Made by a program: the position numbers and the translations under genes. Under the pieces are notes generated by a model. That model ran no database searches. It was not told the DNA's origin and saw only the letters and a program-made list of their open reading frames with translations. From positions 1-64,000 of the forward strand of contig DALYEZ010000003.1 in the NCBI GenBank assembly GCA_031972295.1: a stretch of DNA of 64,000 nucleotides. The letters are read 5' to 3'. Source of the DNA: JALHNF01 sp031972295. GTDB taxonomy: Bacteria; Patescibacteriota; Minisyncoccia; Phycocordibacterales; UBA5272. Positions 1 through 8,096 of this stretch are shown one piece after another; position 1 is the first letter of the stretch, and each line of letters begins with the position of its first letter.

Positions 1-740
<740 letters not shown>

Positions 741-1053
741 GAAATGTGAAAACCAATGTCAGATAAATTGTTTTTAATGAAAAGAAGGGGGGTTCGCCCT
801 CCACACAAGGTGTATGTGCAGACTTTGTGTGGGGGGCGGATACGTAAACTCTTGCCTCACGGGTCAAGTAGTGCTCTTTTTCCTGGGACACTTGTGTCTG
901 TAAAGGAAATGAGAAAATTAAGAAGACCTATTTTGGCTTCGATAAGCGTGCCACCCCCAGCTTTTTCCTGGTGCTCCGTACGAAACTCCACAGGTTGTGT
1001 ATGTTTCTCGGTTGAGCGAAAGCTTAGTGCCAGTCCAAATCTTGTTTTTGACT
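741..1053 (+). other. 23S-5S spacer with a long processing-type hairpin
   Basis: About 310 bases without a gene. It holds one strong hairpin: CGCCCTCCACACAA (796-809) pairs with TTGTGTGGGGGGCG (826-839), 14 bp with one G-U pair. No T-run follows, so it reads as an RNase III-type processing stem rather than a terminator. The open frames crossing this stretch have no recognisable protein and overlap the RNA genes. I see nothing else in 840-1053. Confidence 0.6.
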
Positions 1054-1128
1054 CCGGGCGTAGCTCAGTGGTAGAGCGTCGGCAACACATGCCGAAGGAC
1101 GAAGGTTCGACTCCTTCCGCCCATTCCA
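1054..1128 (+). tRNA. tRNA-like gene, nominal anticodon CAC (Val), atypical
   Basis: Seen: a cloverleaf with D arm GCTC-AGTGGTA-GAGC, anticodon stem TCGGC/GCCGA, T arm GAAGG-TTCGACT-CCTTC, and an encoded CCA (1126-1128). Position 33 is A instead of the near-universal U. Acceptor pairs 1-72 and 2-71 are mismatched (C-T and C-A), leaving five good acceptor pairs. The anticodon read from the seven-base loop is CAC. It lies between 23S and 5S and would be cut out of the rRNA precursor. It could be a degenerate or pseudo-tRNA, or a tRNA-like processing signal. Confidence 0.5.
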
Positions 1129-1165
1129 AAAAACAAGTATTTTTCTTTGAGTGTATGTTGAATGT

Positions 1166-1283
1166 TCTGTCTTGGTGGTTTGTCACGGTGGAAACACCTC
1201 TTCCCATTCCGAACAGAGTCGTTAAGCACCGCTGAACCGATGATAGTCCTTCGGGGCGAAAGTAGGTTGCTGCCAAGACAGAG
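1166..1283 (+). rRNA. rrf: 5S ribosomal RNA
   Basis: Seen: the terminal helix TGTCTTGG/CCAAGACA and the conserved internal stretch CATTCCGAACAGAGTCGTTAAG, ending GGTTGCTGCCAAGAC. The terminal pairing continues outward: TGTTGAATGTTCTG (from about 1156) pairs with the stretch up to TATTCAACA (near 1293), a long stem of the type used for precursor processing. It is the last gene of the rRNA operon, with a terminator at 1322. Confidence 0.95.
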
Positions 1284-1321
1284 TATTCAACACAATTGCA
1301 CTTAAAGAAAAGTACTTATAC

Positions 1322-1350
1322 AAAAAACCAAGGCAAGTCCTTGGTTTTTT
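1322..1350 (+). terminator. Terminator of the rRNA operon
   Basis: AAACCAAGG (1325-1333) pairs with CCTTGGTTT (1339-1347), followed by a T-run. Its T-run runs almost directly into the -10 hexamer TATACT (1353-1358) of the next gene. Confidence 0.9.
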
Positions 1351-1365
1351 GCTATACTCTCTTAT

Positions 1366-2133
1366 ATGTCATGGACTCGCGAGCGAAAAACATTCATTAC
1401 TTTTATCGTTGTATTTTTCTTTCTCGTAGTGGGGGCTTTTATCGCACTTCCTTTTATTGTTAAAGACTCTACCTGTAGTGACGGTGTTAAAAATGGCACA
1501 GAAACAGGTGTTGACTGCGGTGGTTCATGTGGGCAGGTGTGCGCAAGTGATGTTATTCCTCTTGAAATCCGCTTTGAACGGTCCGTGGAGGTTGATGAAA
1601 AAACATACGACGCTGTTGCGTATTTGGTGAATAAAAACAATACTGCCATACCAACATTTGTATCTTTCAGGGTAACACTTTCAGATAAAAATGGATCAAC
1701 TATTACAACACAAGAAGGGCGAACGTTTATTTTGCCAGGTGCTGCTACGCCTCTTTATGTTCCAAATATCTCAGTTGGAGGACGTGTTCCTGTTCGGACT
1801 CGATTTGAAATTATAGAAACAGGTCCCTTCTATAGTTATTCAAATCAGGAACTTTTGAAAAATGTTCAAGTCCTCGACCAGGTGTTTGATAATACAACAA
1901 ACACACCGCGTCTGACACTCACTGTGGGTAACAAACTTTTTAATACGGTACGTGATATCGATGTTTATGTGCTTTTGTACGACAGTGAAGATACTGTAAT
2001 TGCAGTAAATAAAACGTACATTGAAGCAATTAGAGGACAGTCTCAAGAAAAAGCGTATTTTTCATGGCGGTCACCGTTTTCAAGTCCAGCACGGTTTGAA
2101 TTTATTCTTGTGCGAAATCCTTTTGCGCAATAA
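1366..2133 (+). CDS. Membrane-anchored protein with a Cys-rich motif, unknown function
   Basis: 255 aa. One hydrophobic segment at about residues 10-32 would anchor the protein with its C-terminal bulk outside. Directly after it comes a short cysteine motif (CSDGVKNGTETGVDCGGSC, Cys 37, 51, 55 and 59), which recurs in secreted proteins of small-genome prokaryotes and probably forms disulfides. The rest looks beta-rich, perhaps an immunoglobulin-like fold (inference). The -10 TATACT ends 7 bases before the ATG and there is no ribosome binding site, so the mRNA is probably leaderless. rodA follows after 2 bases, so the two are likely co-transcribed. I do not recognise a function. Confidence 0.8.
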   Translation: MSWTRERKTFITFIVVFFFLVVGAFIALPFIVKDSTCSDGVKNGTETGVDCGGSCGQVCASDVIPLEIRFERSVEVDEKTYDAVAYLVNKNNTAIPTFVSFRVTLSDKNGSTITTQEGRTFILPGAATPLYVPNISVGGRVPVRTRFEIIETGPFYSYSNQELLKNVQVLDQVFDNTTNTPRLTLTVGNKLFNTVRDIDVYVLLYDSEDTVIAVNKTYIEAIRGQSQEKAYFSWRSPFSSPARFEFILVRNPFAQ

Positions 2134-2135
2134 GT

Positions 2136-3269
2136 ATGTGGGCCTGGCTGTATGAAAAGGTTCGGCATATAGATTTTCTTATCATCGGAGCTGCAGCCAC
2201 GATTACTGTTTTAGGTATTGTGACCATGTATGGTTTTGCAGAAGAAAGTAATTTTGGACAAAGGCAACTCGTGTGGCTGGGTATTTCTCTCACTGTCTTT
2301 TTTATTGCATCGCAATTTGAATATCGCATGTTGCGGAAGACAGGAGTTGTTCTTGGGCTGTTCGGGGTTTCGGTAGGGCTGCTTGTGCTGGTAACTATAG
2401 TGGGAAACGTCGTAAAGGGTGCGCAGAGTTGGTTTAGTTTAGGATTTGCCTCATTTCAACCAACTGACTTAGCAAAGCTTGCGCTGATTTTTTTGCTTGC
2501 AAAATATTTAGCCAAGCGTCATGTTGAAATTGCACACATACGACATATTATTGTTTCGGGGCTATACGCACTTATTCCCACAGTTCTCGTGCTTTTGCAG
2601 CCAGATCTAGGGTCTGCGCTTGTGCTTTCAGGTATCTGGTTTTGTTTGGTACTTGTCTCTGGTATTTCAAAAAAACATCTCGCTTTGGTGCTCGGTGGGG
2701 CATTTGTGGCATTTATTTTTGCCTGGGTCTTTGTATTTGCTCCCTATCAAAAAGACCGAATCAAGACCTTTATTGACCCGCTCTCTGATATTCGTGGCTC
2801 CGGCTACAATGTCTACCAGTCGCAGATTGCTATCGGCTCAGGCGGCATATTTGGCAAAGGAGTAGGGTTTGGAACACAGTCACGCCTTGAGTTTTTACCA
2901 GAACATCAGACGGACTTTATATTTGCAGCATTTGCGGAAGAATGGGGGTTTATCGGTGTCTTTGTGGTTCTGGGATTGTTCTTGGTTTTTTTGTGGCGAT
3001 TACTTTCAATTGCACTGACATCCGCGACAAATTTTGAGCTTTTTGCGGTGCTTGGAATTATATTTTTGTTTTTAATTCACATCGTTGTAAACGTGGGAAT
3101 GAATTTAGGTATTATGCCAGTAACAGGAATTCCTCTTCCGTTTATGAGCTATGGAGGGTCACACCTGCTTACAGAGTGGATTGCACTCGGTGTAGTGATG
3201 GGGATGCGTAAATATGAACGTATTGCTCATCGTGACAAACTCAATTATGAATTTTTGGGAGTGGAGTAG
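2136..3269 (+). CDS. rodA: RodA/FtsW-family peptidoglycan glycosyltransferase (SEDS)
   Basis: 377 aa polytopic membrane protein of normal SEDS length with about ten hydrophobic segments. Family motifs are present: PTDLAKLALIFLLAKYLAK, QPDLGSALVL, GSGGIFGKGVGFGTQ followed by LEFLPEHQTDFIFA, and near the C-terminus GIPLPFMSYGGSHL. SEDS proteins polymerise lipid II into glycan strands together with a class B penicillin-binding protein. None of those is in this window. RodA and FtsW are hard to separate by sequence alone; with no division genes nearby I prefer RodA. The start is 2 bases after the previous stop. The 3' end overlaps the convergent glycosyltransferase gene by 25 bases. Confidence 0.9.
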   Translation: MWAWLYEKVRHIDFLIIGAAATITVLGIVTMYGFAEESNFGQRQLVWLGISLTVFFIASQFEYRMLRKTGVVLGLFGVSVGLLVLVTIVGNVVKGAQSWFSLGFASFQPTDLAKLALIFLLAKYLAKRHVEIAHIRHIIVSGLYALIPTVLVLLQPDLGSALVLSGIWFCLVLVSGISKKHLALVLGGAFVAFIFAWVFVFAPYQKDRIKTFIDPLSDIRGSGYNVYQSQIAIGSGGIFGKGVGFGTQSRLEFLPEHQTDFIFAAFAEEWGFIGVFVVLGLFLVFLWRLLSIALTSATNFELFAVLGIIFLFLIHIVVNVGMNLGIMPVTGIPLPFMSYGGSHLLTEWIALGVVMGMRKYERIAHRDKLNYEFLGVE

Positions 3270-4390
3270 AGAGTAAATATCTTTTCAAACATTCCTTGTT
3301 TCGAATATTCGGAAGTTACTTTTTTGTAGAGAGCTTCTGCGTACGTATCGAGAATATCTTTATGATTTAAAGTAAACGAAAGTGCGAGCGCAAGCTCACG
3401 AACATCTTCCTTTGATACGAGAAGGCCTGTTTTTTCATGCTCAATAATTTCAGGGATGCCACCAATTCTGCTTGCTACACAAGGGATTTTCGCTATTCCT
3501 GCCTCAAGGAGCACGTAGCCAAGGGCTTCTGTTCGCGAAGGCAATACAAAAACAGTAAAGGCCTTAAGATATTCTTTGGCGTTTTGGACGTGTCCTAAAA
3601 GAACGATATCTTGAGTGAGTTTTTCTTGGAGAATAACCTTTTCTAAAGATGCGCGTTCCTCACCTTCACCTATAATGCAGAGTTTTGTGTGTGGATATTG
3701 CTTGTGTATCTGTGCAAAGGCACGGATTAGAATATCGAGTCCTTTGTTTTTGTGCAGCTCAGCGATAGTTCCAAAAACGAAAGTATGTGGTGGAAAAGGG
3801 AGATGAAGTGCAACGCGGGCATTTTCTTTGCCGTACATAGAAAATATATCAAGACCATTTTTTATTGTGAAAACTTTTTTTGACAGTAGAAAATCTGACG
3901 CTTGTGACTGCGTTGTCTCGGAAACTGCAATGGTGCTGGTTGAGAAGAGAATAGTTAACCACTCTAAAAAACGAAATACTATTTTTTGCCATTCAGGACG
4001 GCTTTCATTATGTGGCCAACCATGGGCAGTGAAAATAATTTTTGGAATGCGGGCAAATCGTGCAGCCAAACTTCCAATGAGCCCTGCTTTTGAACTATGG
4101 ATATGAACAATGTCAGGACGCTCTTTTTTGAGTATTTTTCGCAGTGCAAAAAGTGTTTTGATGTCTCCAAAAATGTTTACATTTCGCTCAGGTGTTGGTA
4201 TTTGAATTAGGGGAATATCAAAGGCGACACTTCTTTCAGAAAGTTCGCCGGGTGTACCATATATGAGCCCTGTCCGAAATCCACGGTTTTTTGCCTCTTG
4301 CAGGAGGTCGTATACGTACACCTGAGGTCCTCCCCAGGTTGCTTTTGTAATGATGTGGAGTATCTTTTCGGGCGCTTTGGAATCATCCAT
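3245..4390 (-). CDS. GT4-family glycosyltransferase
   Basis: Two Rossmann-like halves in the GT-B style. The N-terminus has KATWGGPQVYVYDLL (donor/acceptor loop with GG), the middle has HIHSSKAGLIGSLAA, and the C-terminal half has FGTIAELHKNKGLDIL and the E-x7-E motif EALGYVLLE that contacts the sugar nucleotide. It probably adds a sugar to a lipid-linked glycan at the inner face of the membrane; donor and acceptor cannot be told. The frame is open up to an ATG at 4423, but that ATG overlaps the divergent gene's ATG and sits on a -10-like TATATT, so I prefer the ATG at 4390 (about 381 aa). The protein at 5915-7045 is a paralogue. Confidence 0.88.
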   Translation of the reverse strand: MDDSKAPEKILHIITKATWGGPQVYVYDLLQEAKNRGFRTGLIYGTPGELSERSVAFDIPLIQIPTPERNVNIFGDIKTLFALRKILKKERPDIVHIHSSKAGLIGSLAARFARIPKIIFTAHGWPHNESRPEWQKIVFRFLEWLTILFSTSTIAVSETTQSQASDFLLSKKVFTIKNGLDIFSMYGKENARVALHLPFPPHTFVFGTIAELHKNKGLDILIRAFAQIHKQYPHTKLCIIGEGEERASLEKVILQEKLTQDIVLLGHVQNAKEYLKAFTVFVLPSRTEALGYVLLEAGIAKIPCVASRIGGIPEIIEHEKTGLLVSKEDVRELALALSFTLNHKDILDTYAEALYKKVTSEYSKQGMFEKIFTLYSTPKNS

Positions 4391-4421
4391 AGAGGGAGTA
4401 GAATAGTAATCATAATATACC

Positions 4422-5756
4422 ATGTTTCAATCATCTGTACTTACGTCATTTAAGAAACTTTTCATTGTTTTTCTTGATGTTTTAGTATTGTTGGTTTCAA
4501 TTTGGCTTGCGCTCAGTGTGCGTGATTTCTCGCCGGTTGAATTTCAGAAATATTTTGACCATATAATAGCATTCAGTCCGATAGTGTTATTTAGTCTAGG
4601 GGCTTTTTTTATTAGTAATCTATATGAAGATGACCTGTATCTTTTGCGACAAAAAACACTCTACCGTATTGTCTCGTCGTATGTATTTATAACTTTTGTT
4701 GCTGTTGGAATATTTTATACATACCCATATCAGGGCATAACTCCAAAGAGTATTTTGTTTTTATTTGTGGTATTTAGTGCGGTGTTTATTGTTTTGATTC
4801 GATCTACTTTGGTGCCGCTTTTTTTACGCACAAAAACACTTCGCGCTTTTTTGATTGCAACAGGAAGTGAATCAGATGATGTGTATGTTCACGTGAATAA
4901 ACATCAACACGTACCACTTCAGTTTGATGACTTAGTGCCACTTGCAACTGCTGCGCAATATTTACGTCTCCACCAGGATGATTATTTTGATTGTATCGTC
5001 GTTAATACCAGACGTCATCTTGGCGAAGAGTTGCAAGAACTTTTATTTGAAAAAGTAAAACAGGGAACACTTATCATTGATGAAGCATACCTCTACGAGA
5101 CTCTTTTTAAGAGGGTTGAGTTAAGTGATGCTAACTATCGTGTATTTTTCGAGCCAGTGTCTTCATCTAAAAAGATATTTATTGCCTGGAAACGCTTGGT
5201 GGACATTTGTGTGGCTATTCCTCTAGCGCTCGTGAGTATTGTTTTCATTGTTCTTGCAGCGGTTTGTATTAAACTCGAAGGTCGGGGTCCTATTTTTATT
5301 ACTCAAACTCGTTTAGGAAAATTTGGTAAACGTATCAAGCTCTTCAAACTCCGTACCATGACACAAAGCGATGCGGGGAAGTGGCTTAAGGAAAGTGACA
5401 ATCAAAACAAAGTCACAAAGGTGGGATACTTTTTACGCAAAAGCCGCATTGATGAGTTGCCACAGTTGTGGAATATTTTAAAGGGAGAACTCTCACTCAT
5501 TGGCCCTCGCCCTGATCTCGAAGGATTTGTTTCTCGTTTAGAAGAGGCTATTCCGTACTACAATCTTCGTTATACCGTGACACCAGGACTTTCTGGTTGG
5601 GCACAAATTAATCAAGAAAAACCACCACAGTCTGTAGAAGAAACACGGGAACGTTTGGCGTATGATCTCTATTATGTGAAATATCGTTCAATCGCACTTG
5701 ATTTGTATATTGGATTTAAGACAATCAAAACTTTGCTTTCGAGAACAGGAATGTGA
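4422..5756 (+). CDS. Polyprenyl-phosphate sugar-1-phosphate transferase
   Basis: 444 aa. The N-terminal half carries four to five membrane segments (about residues 10-130) and a CoA-binding-like soluble stretch. The C-terminal half is the bacterial sugar transferase domain, with KRLVDICVAIPLALVSIVF, GRGPIFITQTRLGKFGK, FKLRTM, LRKSRIDELPQLWNILKGEL and SLIGPRPDLEGF. Enzymes of this family move a sugar-1-phosphate from a nucleotide sugar to undecaprenyl phosphate, the first step of a surface glycan. With the two flanking GT4 enzymes this forms a small glycan-assembly locus. The ATG (4422-4424) overlaps the divergent ATG at 4423, and a -10-like CATAAT ends five bases upstream. Confidence 0.9.
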   Translation: MFQSSVLTSFKKLFIVFLDVLVLLVSIWLALSVRDFSPVEFQKYFDHIIAFSPIVLFSLGAFFISNLYEDDLYLLRQKTLYRIVSSYVFITFVAVGIFYTYPYQGITPKSILFLFVVFSAVFIVLIRSTLVPLFLRTKTLRAFLIATGSESDDVYVHVNKHQHVPLQFDDLVPLATAAQYLRLHQDDYFDCIVVNTRRHLGEELQELLFEKVKQGTLIIDEAYLYETLFKRVELSDANYRVFFEPVSSSKKIFIAWKRLVDICVAIPLALVSIVFIVLAAVCIKLEGRGPIFITQTRLGKFGKRIKLFKLRTMTQSDAGKWLKESDNQNKVTKVGYFLRKSRIDELPQLWNILKGELSLIGPRPDLEGFVSRLEEAIPYYNLRYTVTPGLSGWAQINQEKPPQSVEETRERLAYDLYYVKYRSIALDLYIGFKTIKTLLSRTGM

Positions 5757-5912
5757 ATTTTTCCGGAACCTGACTTCAGGTTTCGGAAAAATTCATCCAG
5801 CGACCAACTGTCTTGTTGTTGGGAGTCGGAAACAAGGGATAGGGTTTAACTTAATTTAGATATATTACTCACCCAGCGCTGTCGCTGCCTCCCTTGCGAC
5901 AAGTCGGGTGAT
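5755..5912. other. Structured intergenic region between convergent genes
   Basis: Seen: a strong hairpin at 5755-5794 whose arms (starting GAATTTTTCCGGAACC) pair over about 18 bp round a short loop. A second nested structure lies at about 5868-5912, where TCACCC/GGGTGA encloses TGTCGC/GCGACA. Neither has a clean T-run after it, so these are only possible terminators for the convergent genes on each side. No coding potential seen. Confidence 0.5.
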
Positions 5913-5914
5913 TT

Positions 5915-7045
5915 TTAAAGTCCGTAAGTATCTTTAGTCATGGAAATCATATTTTCAAATGTGATTAATCCGTAGTGAGGTTGAGATTCTTGTGAAAGGT
6001 TGGTGACTCGCTCGATAGCTTGGCACAGTACCTTCGGGTTACCGGGCGCCACAAGGGCGTCGATATTTCTACTCATTATTTCTGGTGCCGCAATAACCGA
6101 TGTTGCAACTCTCCCAATGCCTGCATGTCCAGCTTCAAGGAGAACATACACAAACCCTTCTTTAATAGACGGTAAGATTAAAGTATCGAACGCCTTTAAA
6201 TATTGTGAAGCGTTAGGTACAAAGCCAGCAAAAAAAACATTGTGTTCTAATTCTAAAGTTCTCACCTGACTTTCTAAGCTCTGACGCAGTTCGCCGTCTC
6301 CCATGATTATGTATAGAAAAGTATCACCGTGTGTTTTTTTGTATAAAGCCAGTGCTTCGAGTGCGTATCGTAAACCTTTGTTTTCGTTTAAGAGACTTAT
6401 TGAGCAGAACCATTTCTTGTTCTCTGTATCTATTTGTGTATTTCCAATCTGCATCAGGGGTACTAATTTTTCTTGAGCTTGTACCCTGGTTAAAAACAAA
6501 GGAGAAGGTAAAGCAAGGGGTATGATGACCAACTTTTTTTGCACTCCAAGCCAATTTGCGACAGCATCGAATTCTTTCTGTGCGGTCACAATAACCACGT
6601 GTGAAAAGAGACATGTTAGCCAAGAAATGCACTTAAAAATAAAACGTTTTACCCAAGATCGATGTAACTCCTTAAATACCCAACCGTGGCTGGTAAAAAC
6701 AACTTTTTTAATACCGCAAAGTCTGCCAAGAACGGCACCGACTGCACCAATTTTTGAACTATTAATATGTAAAACATCTGGTTTTTCTAATCTTAGGATT
6801 GACCAAAATTCAAACAATAATCGAAACTCTTTTAAAAAGTGAATATCTCGCTCTCCATGTTGCAAACGAATCGTTGCTACCCCTTCTTTTTCTAGGTGCG
6901 TGAGAAGTGACCCGCTGCCGCCCGCGATGACTCGCACAAGATGACCTTCTTTTTGCAAATATGTAGATATATCAAAAACGTATCTTTGAGCGCCGCCCCA
7001 GTTTGAATCGGTAATTGCAATAAGAATCTTTTTTTGCTTTGGCAT
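5915..7045 (-). CDS. GT4-family glycosyltransferase, paralogue of 3245-4390
   Basis: 376 aa with the same plan as the GT4 protein at 3245-4390: N-terminal ITDSNWGGAQRYVFDISTYL, HINSSKIGAVGAVLGRL, FTSHGW (also in the paralogue as FTAHGW), a C-terminal nucleotide-sugar half with NENKGLRYALEAL, and the E-x7-E motif EGFVYVLLE. The shared motifs and order point to an old duplication. It probably works on the same lipid-linked glycan as the transferase at 4422. The gene is convergent with that transferase, so it has its own promoter: a TACAAT lies about 10 bases before its ATG on the minus strand. Confidence 0.88.
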   Translation of the reverse strand: MPKQKKILIAITDSNWGGAQRYVFDISTYLQKEGHLVRVIAGGSGSLLTHLEKEGVATIRLQHGERDIHFLKEFRLLFEFWSILRLEKPDVLHINSSKIGAVGAVLGRLCGIKKVVFTSHGWVFKELHRSWVKRFIFKCISWLTCLFSHVVIVTAQKEFDAVANWLGVQKKLVIIPLALPSPLFLTRVQAQEKLVPLMQIGNTQIDTENKKWFCSISLLNENKGLRYALEALALYKKTHGDTFLYIIMGDGELRQSLESQVRTLELEHNVFFAGFVPNASQYLKAFDTLILPSIKEGFVYVLLEAGHAGIGRVATSVIAAPEIMSRNIDALVAPGNPKVLCQAIERVTNLSQESQPHYGLITFENMISMTKDTYGL

Positions 7046-7086
7046 TGTGGGATTAATTGTAGTGATTGTCTGGTACGTGAATACTT

Positions 7087-7566
7087 CTAGTATACACGGT
7101 TGCTCTTTGGGCGTGGAATAGCTTTCAAATGATCACTGACAACTTTTGTGCGATATTCTGAATGATACATATAACGCTCCCCAAAATAAGGATTTATTTT
7201 TACCAATTCTGTAAAAACAATTTCAATAACTAATTTTGTGCTCACATCTTTTGTTTTGAGGTTCAACATTTTATAAATAGCACTATCGGTAATCTTTTTT
7301 GCAATGAGCGCGCCCGAACCGTTATCGTTGTCTCTTCCTTTATCAATCGAAGTGAAAATAGAAACTAAAAGTTTTTCGTATACAAATCGTTGTCGCTTAC
7401 CATTTCTTTTAATAACAAATAAGTTATCTGCAAAGCCTAGCTCTTTGGTAGTAAAAGTCATTTTGCAAGTAGGGCAGTATCGCCTGCGCCAGACACCTAA
7501 AAGACCATTTAAAAGTCGAGAGTTTCTTACTTCAGTTCCTTTTTGTTTACAATAGATACATTTCAT
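7087..7566 (-). CDS. NrdR-like repressor (zinc ribbon plus ATP-cone)
   Basis: 159 aa, the usual NrdR length. N-terminal zinc ribbon with CIYC (Cys 3 and 6) and CPTC, then RRYCPTCKMTFTTKE, matching the NrdR layout. Residues from about 48 on (FVIKRNGKRQRFVYEKLL) match the start of an ATP-cone. NrdR senses ATP/dATP and represses ribonucleotide reductase genes; none is in the window. The sequence is more divergent than typical NrdR. The upstream region holds TATATAG-like stretches (7570-7590) that could be a degenerate operator, but I would not insist on it. The gene diverges from the cassette at 7717. Confidence 0.75.
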   Translation of the reverse strand: MKCIYCKQKGTEVRNSRLLNGLLGVWRRRYCPTCKMTFTTKELGFADNLFVIKRNGKRQRFVYEKLLVSIFTSIDKGRDNDNGSGALIAKKITDSAIYKMLNLKTKDVSTKLVIEIVFTELVKINPYFGERYMYHSEYRTKVVSDHLKAIPRPKSNRVY

Positions 7567-7594
7567 ATCAATATATAGTCATATTATACATAAA

Positions 7595-7614
7595 TTTGCT
7601 ATTTTAATAGCAAA
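7595..7614. promoter_or_regulatory. Perfect palindrome between divergent genes
   Basis: TTTGCTATT (7595-7603) and AATAGCAAA (7606-7614) are exact reverse complements around TT. It lies in the 150-base region between the NrdR-like gene (minus) and the 7717 cassette (plus). It may be an operator or a small hairpin. No regulator is assigned. Confidence 0.45.
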
Positions 7615-7716
7615 ATATAGCTCTTTTAATCTATTTCTACACCCATATACTGAATATACCTCTGGGCACATAGTGCTTCAGACGCTGTTCTTTCTAAACA
7701 CAAAGAGGAGAAGGCT

Positions 7717-8007
7717 ATGAGTAATGTAATCCCTGATACAAGTACGCTTGTAAGAAAAAGAGATACCATCAACAATCTTATTGATCGAGTCGGGAGGATC
7801 TCCAACATAATGACTGAACCAAAAAGTTTAGATCATTTGATTGAGTGCATATTGCAAACAGGACCAGTTGGTCCTGTTGATGCCTACGCTATTGCTCTCT
7901 GCTTCGGTCACGATGACTCAACCGAGGTCAAATTCGCGATGTACCGTGCAAATTCTTCCGGAAAAGCAAGATTTAATCTTCATTGGGAACTGGAACTTGT
8001 CTCTTAA
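7717..8007 (+). CDS. Small orphan protein in a stand-alone cassette
   Basis: 96 aa, mostly soluble and without a signal peptide or membrane segment. I do not recognise a family. The start is firm: GAGGAGAAGG lies 5 bases upstream of the ATG, a full Shine-Dalgarno sequence that most genes here lack. A candidate -10 TATACT lies about 60 bases upstream, so the mRNA has a true leader. A terminator follows at 8041. Own promoter, leader, Shine-Dalgarno and terminator make it one of the cassette genes described in the findings (with 16500, 21069 minus, 60274 minus and 61263). Confidence 0.7.
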   Translation: MSNVIPDTSTLVRKRDTINNLIDRVGRISNIMTEPKSLDHLIECILQTGPVGPVDAYAIALCFGHDDSTEVKFAMYRANSSGKARFNLHWELELVS

Positions 8008-8040
8008 TGTATACAATAAATCGTGTAAGAATTTTTCTTA

Positions 8041-8070
8041 AAGCACCATAATATTTGTGGTGCTTTTTTT
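8041..8070 (+). terminator. Terminator after the 7717 cassette
   Basis: AAGCACCA (8041-8048) pairs with TGGTGCTT, followed by a run of T. The next gene's -10-like TACGAT (near 8080-8085) comes about 10 bases later. Confidence 0.88.
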
Positions 8071-8096
8071 GTGTTGTGGTACGATTTGCTTATCTT

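Noticed and set aside
940..965. GGGGTGGCACGC on the minus strand, like the T-box antiterminator motif
   Set aside because: It lies inside the rRNA operon, no synthetase or amino-acid gene follows on that strand, and no specifier hairpin is seen.
857..1276. A 139-codon open frame on the minus strand across the 23S-5S spacer
   Set aside because: It overlaps the tRNA-like gene and the 5S rRNA; such frames arise from antisense tRNA/rRNA sequence.
5755..5794. Strong hairpin after the sugar transferase as a certain intrinsic terminator
   Set aside because: No T-run follows on either strand, so it is listed only as structure.
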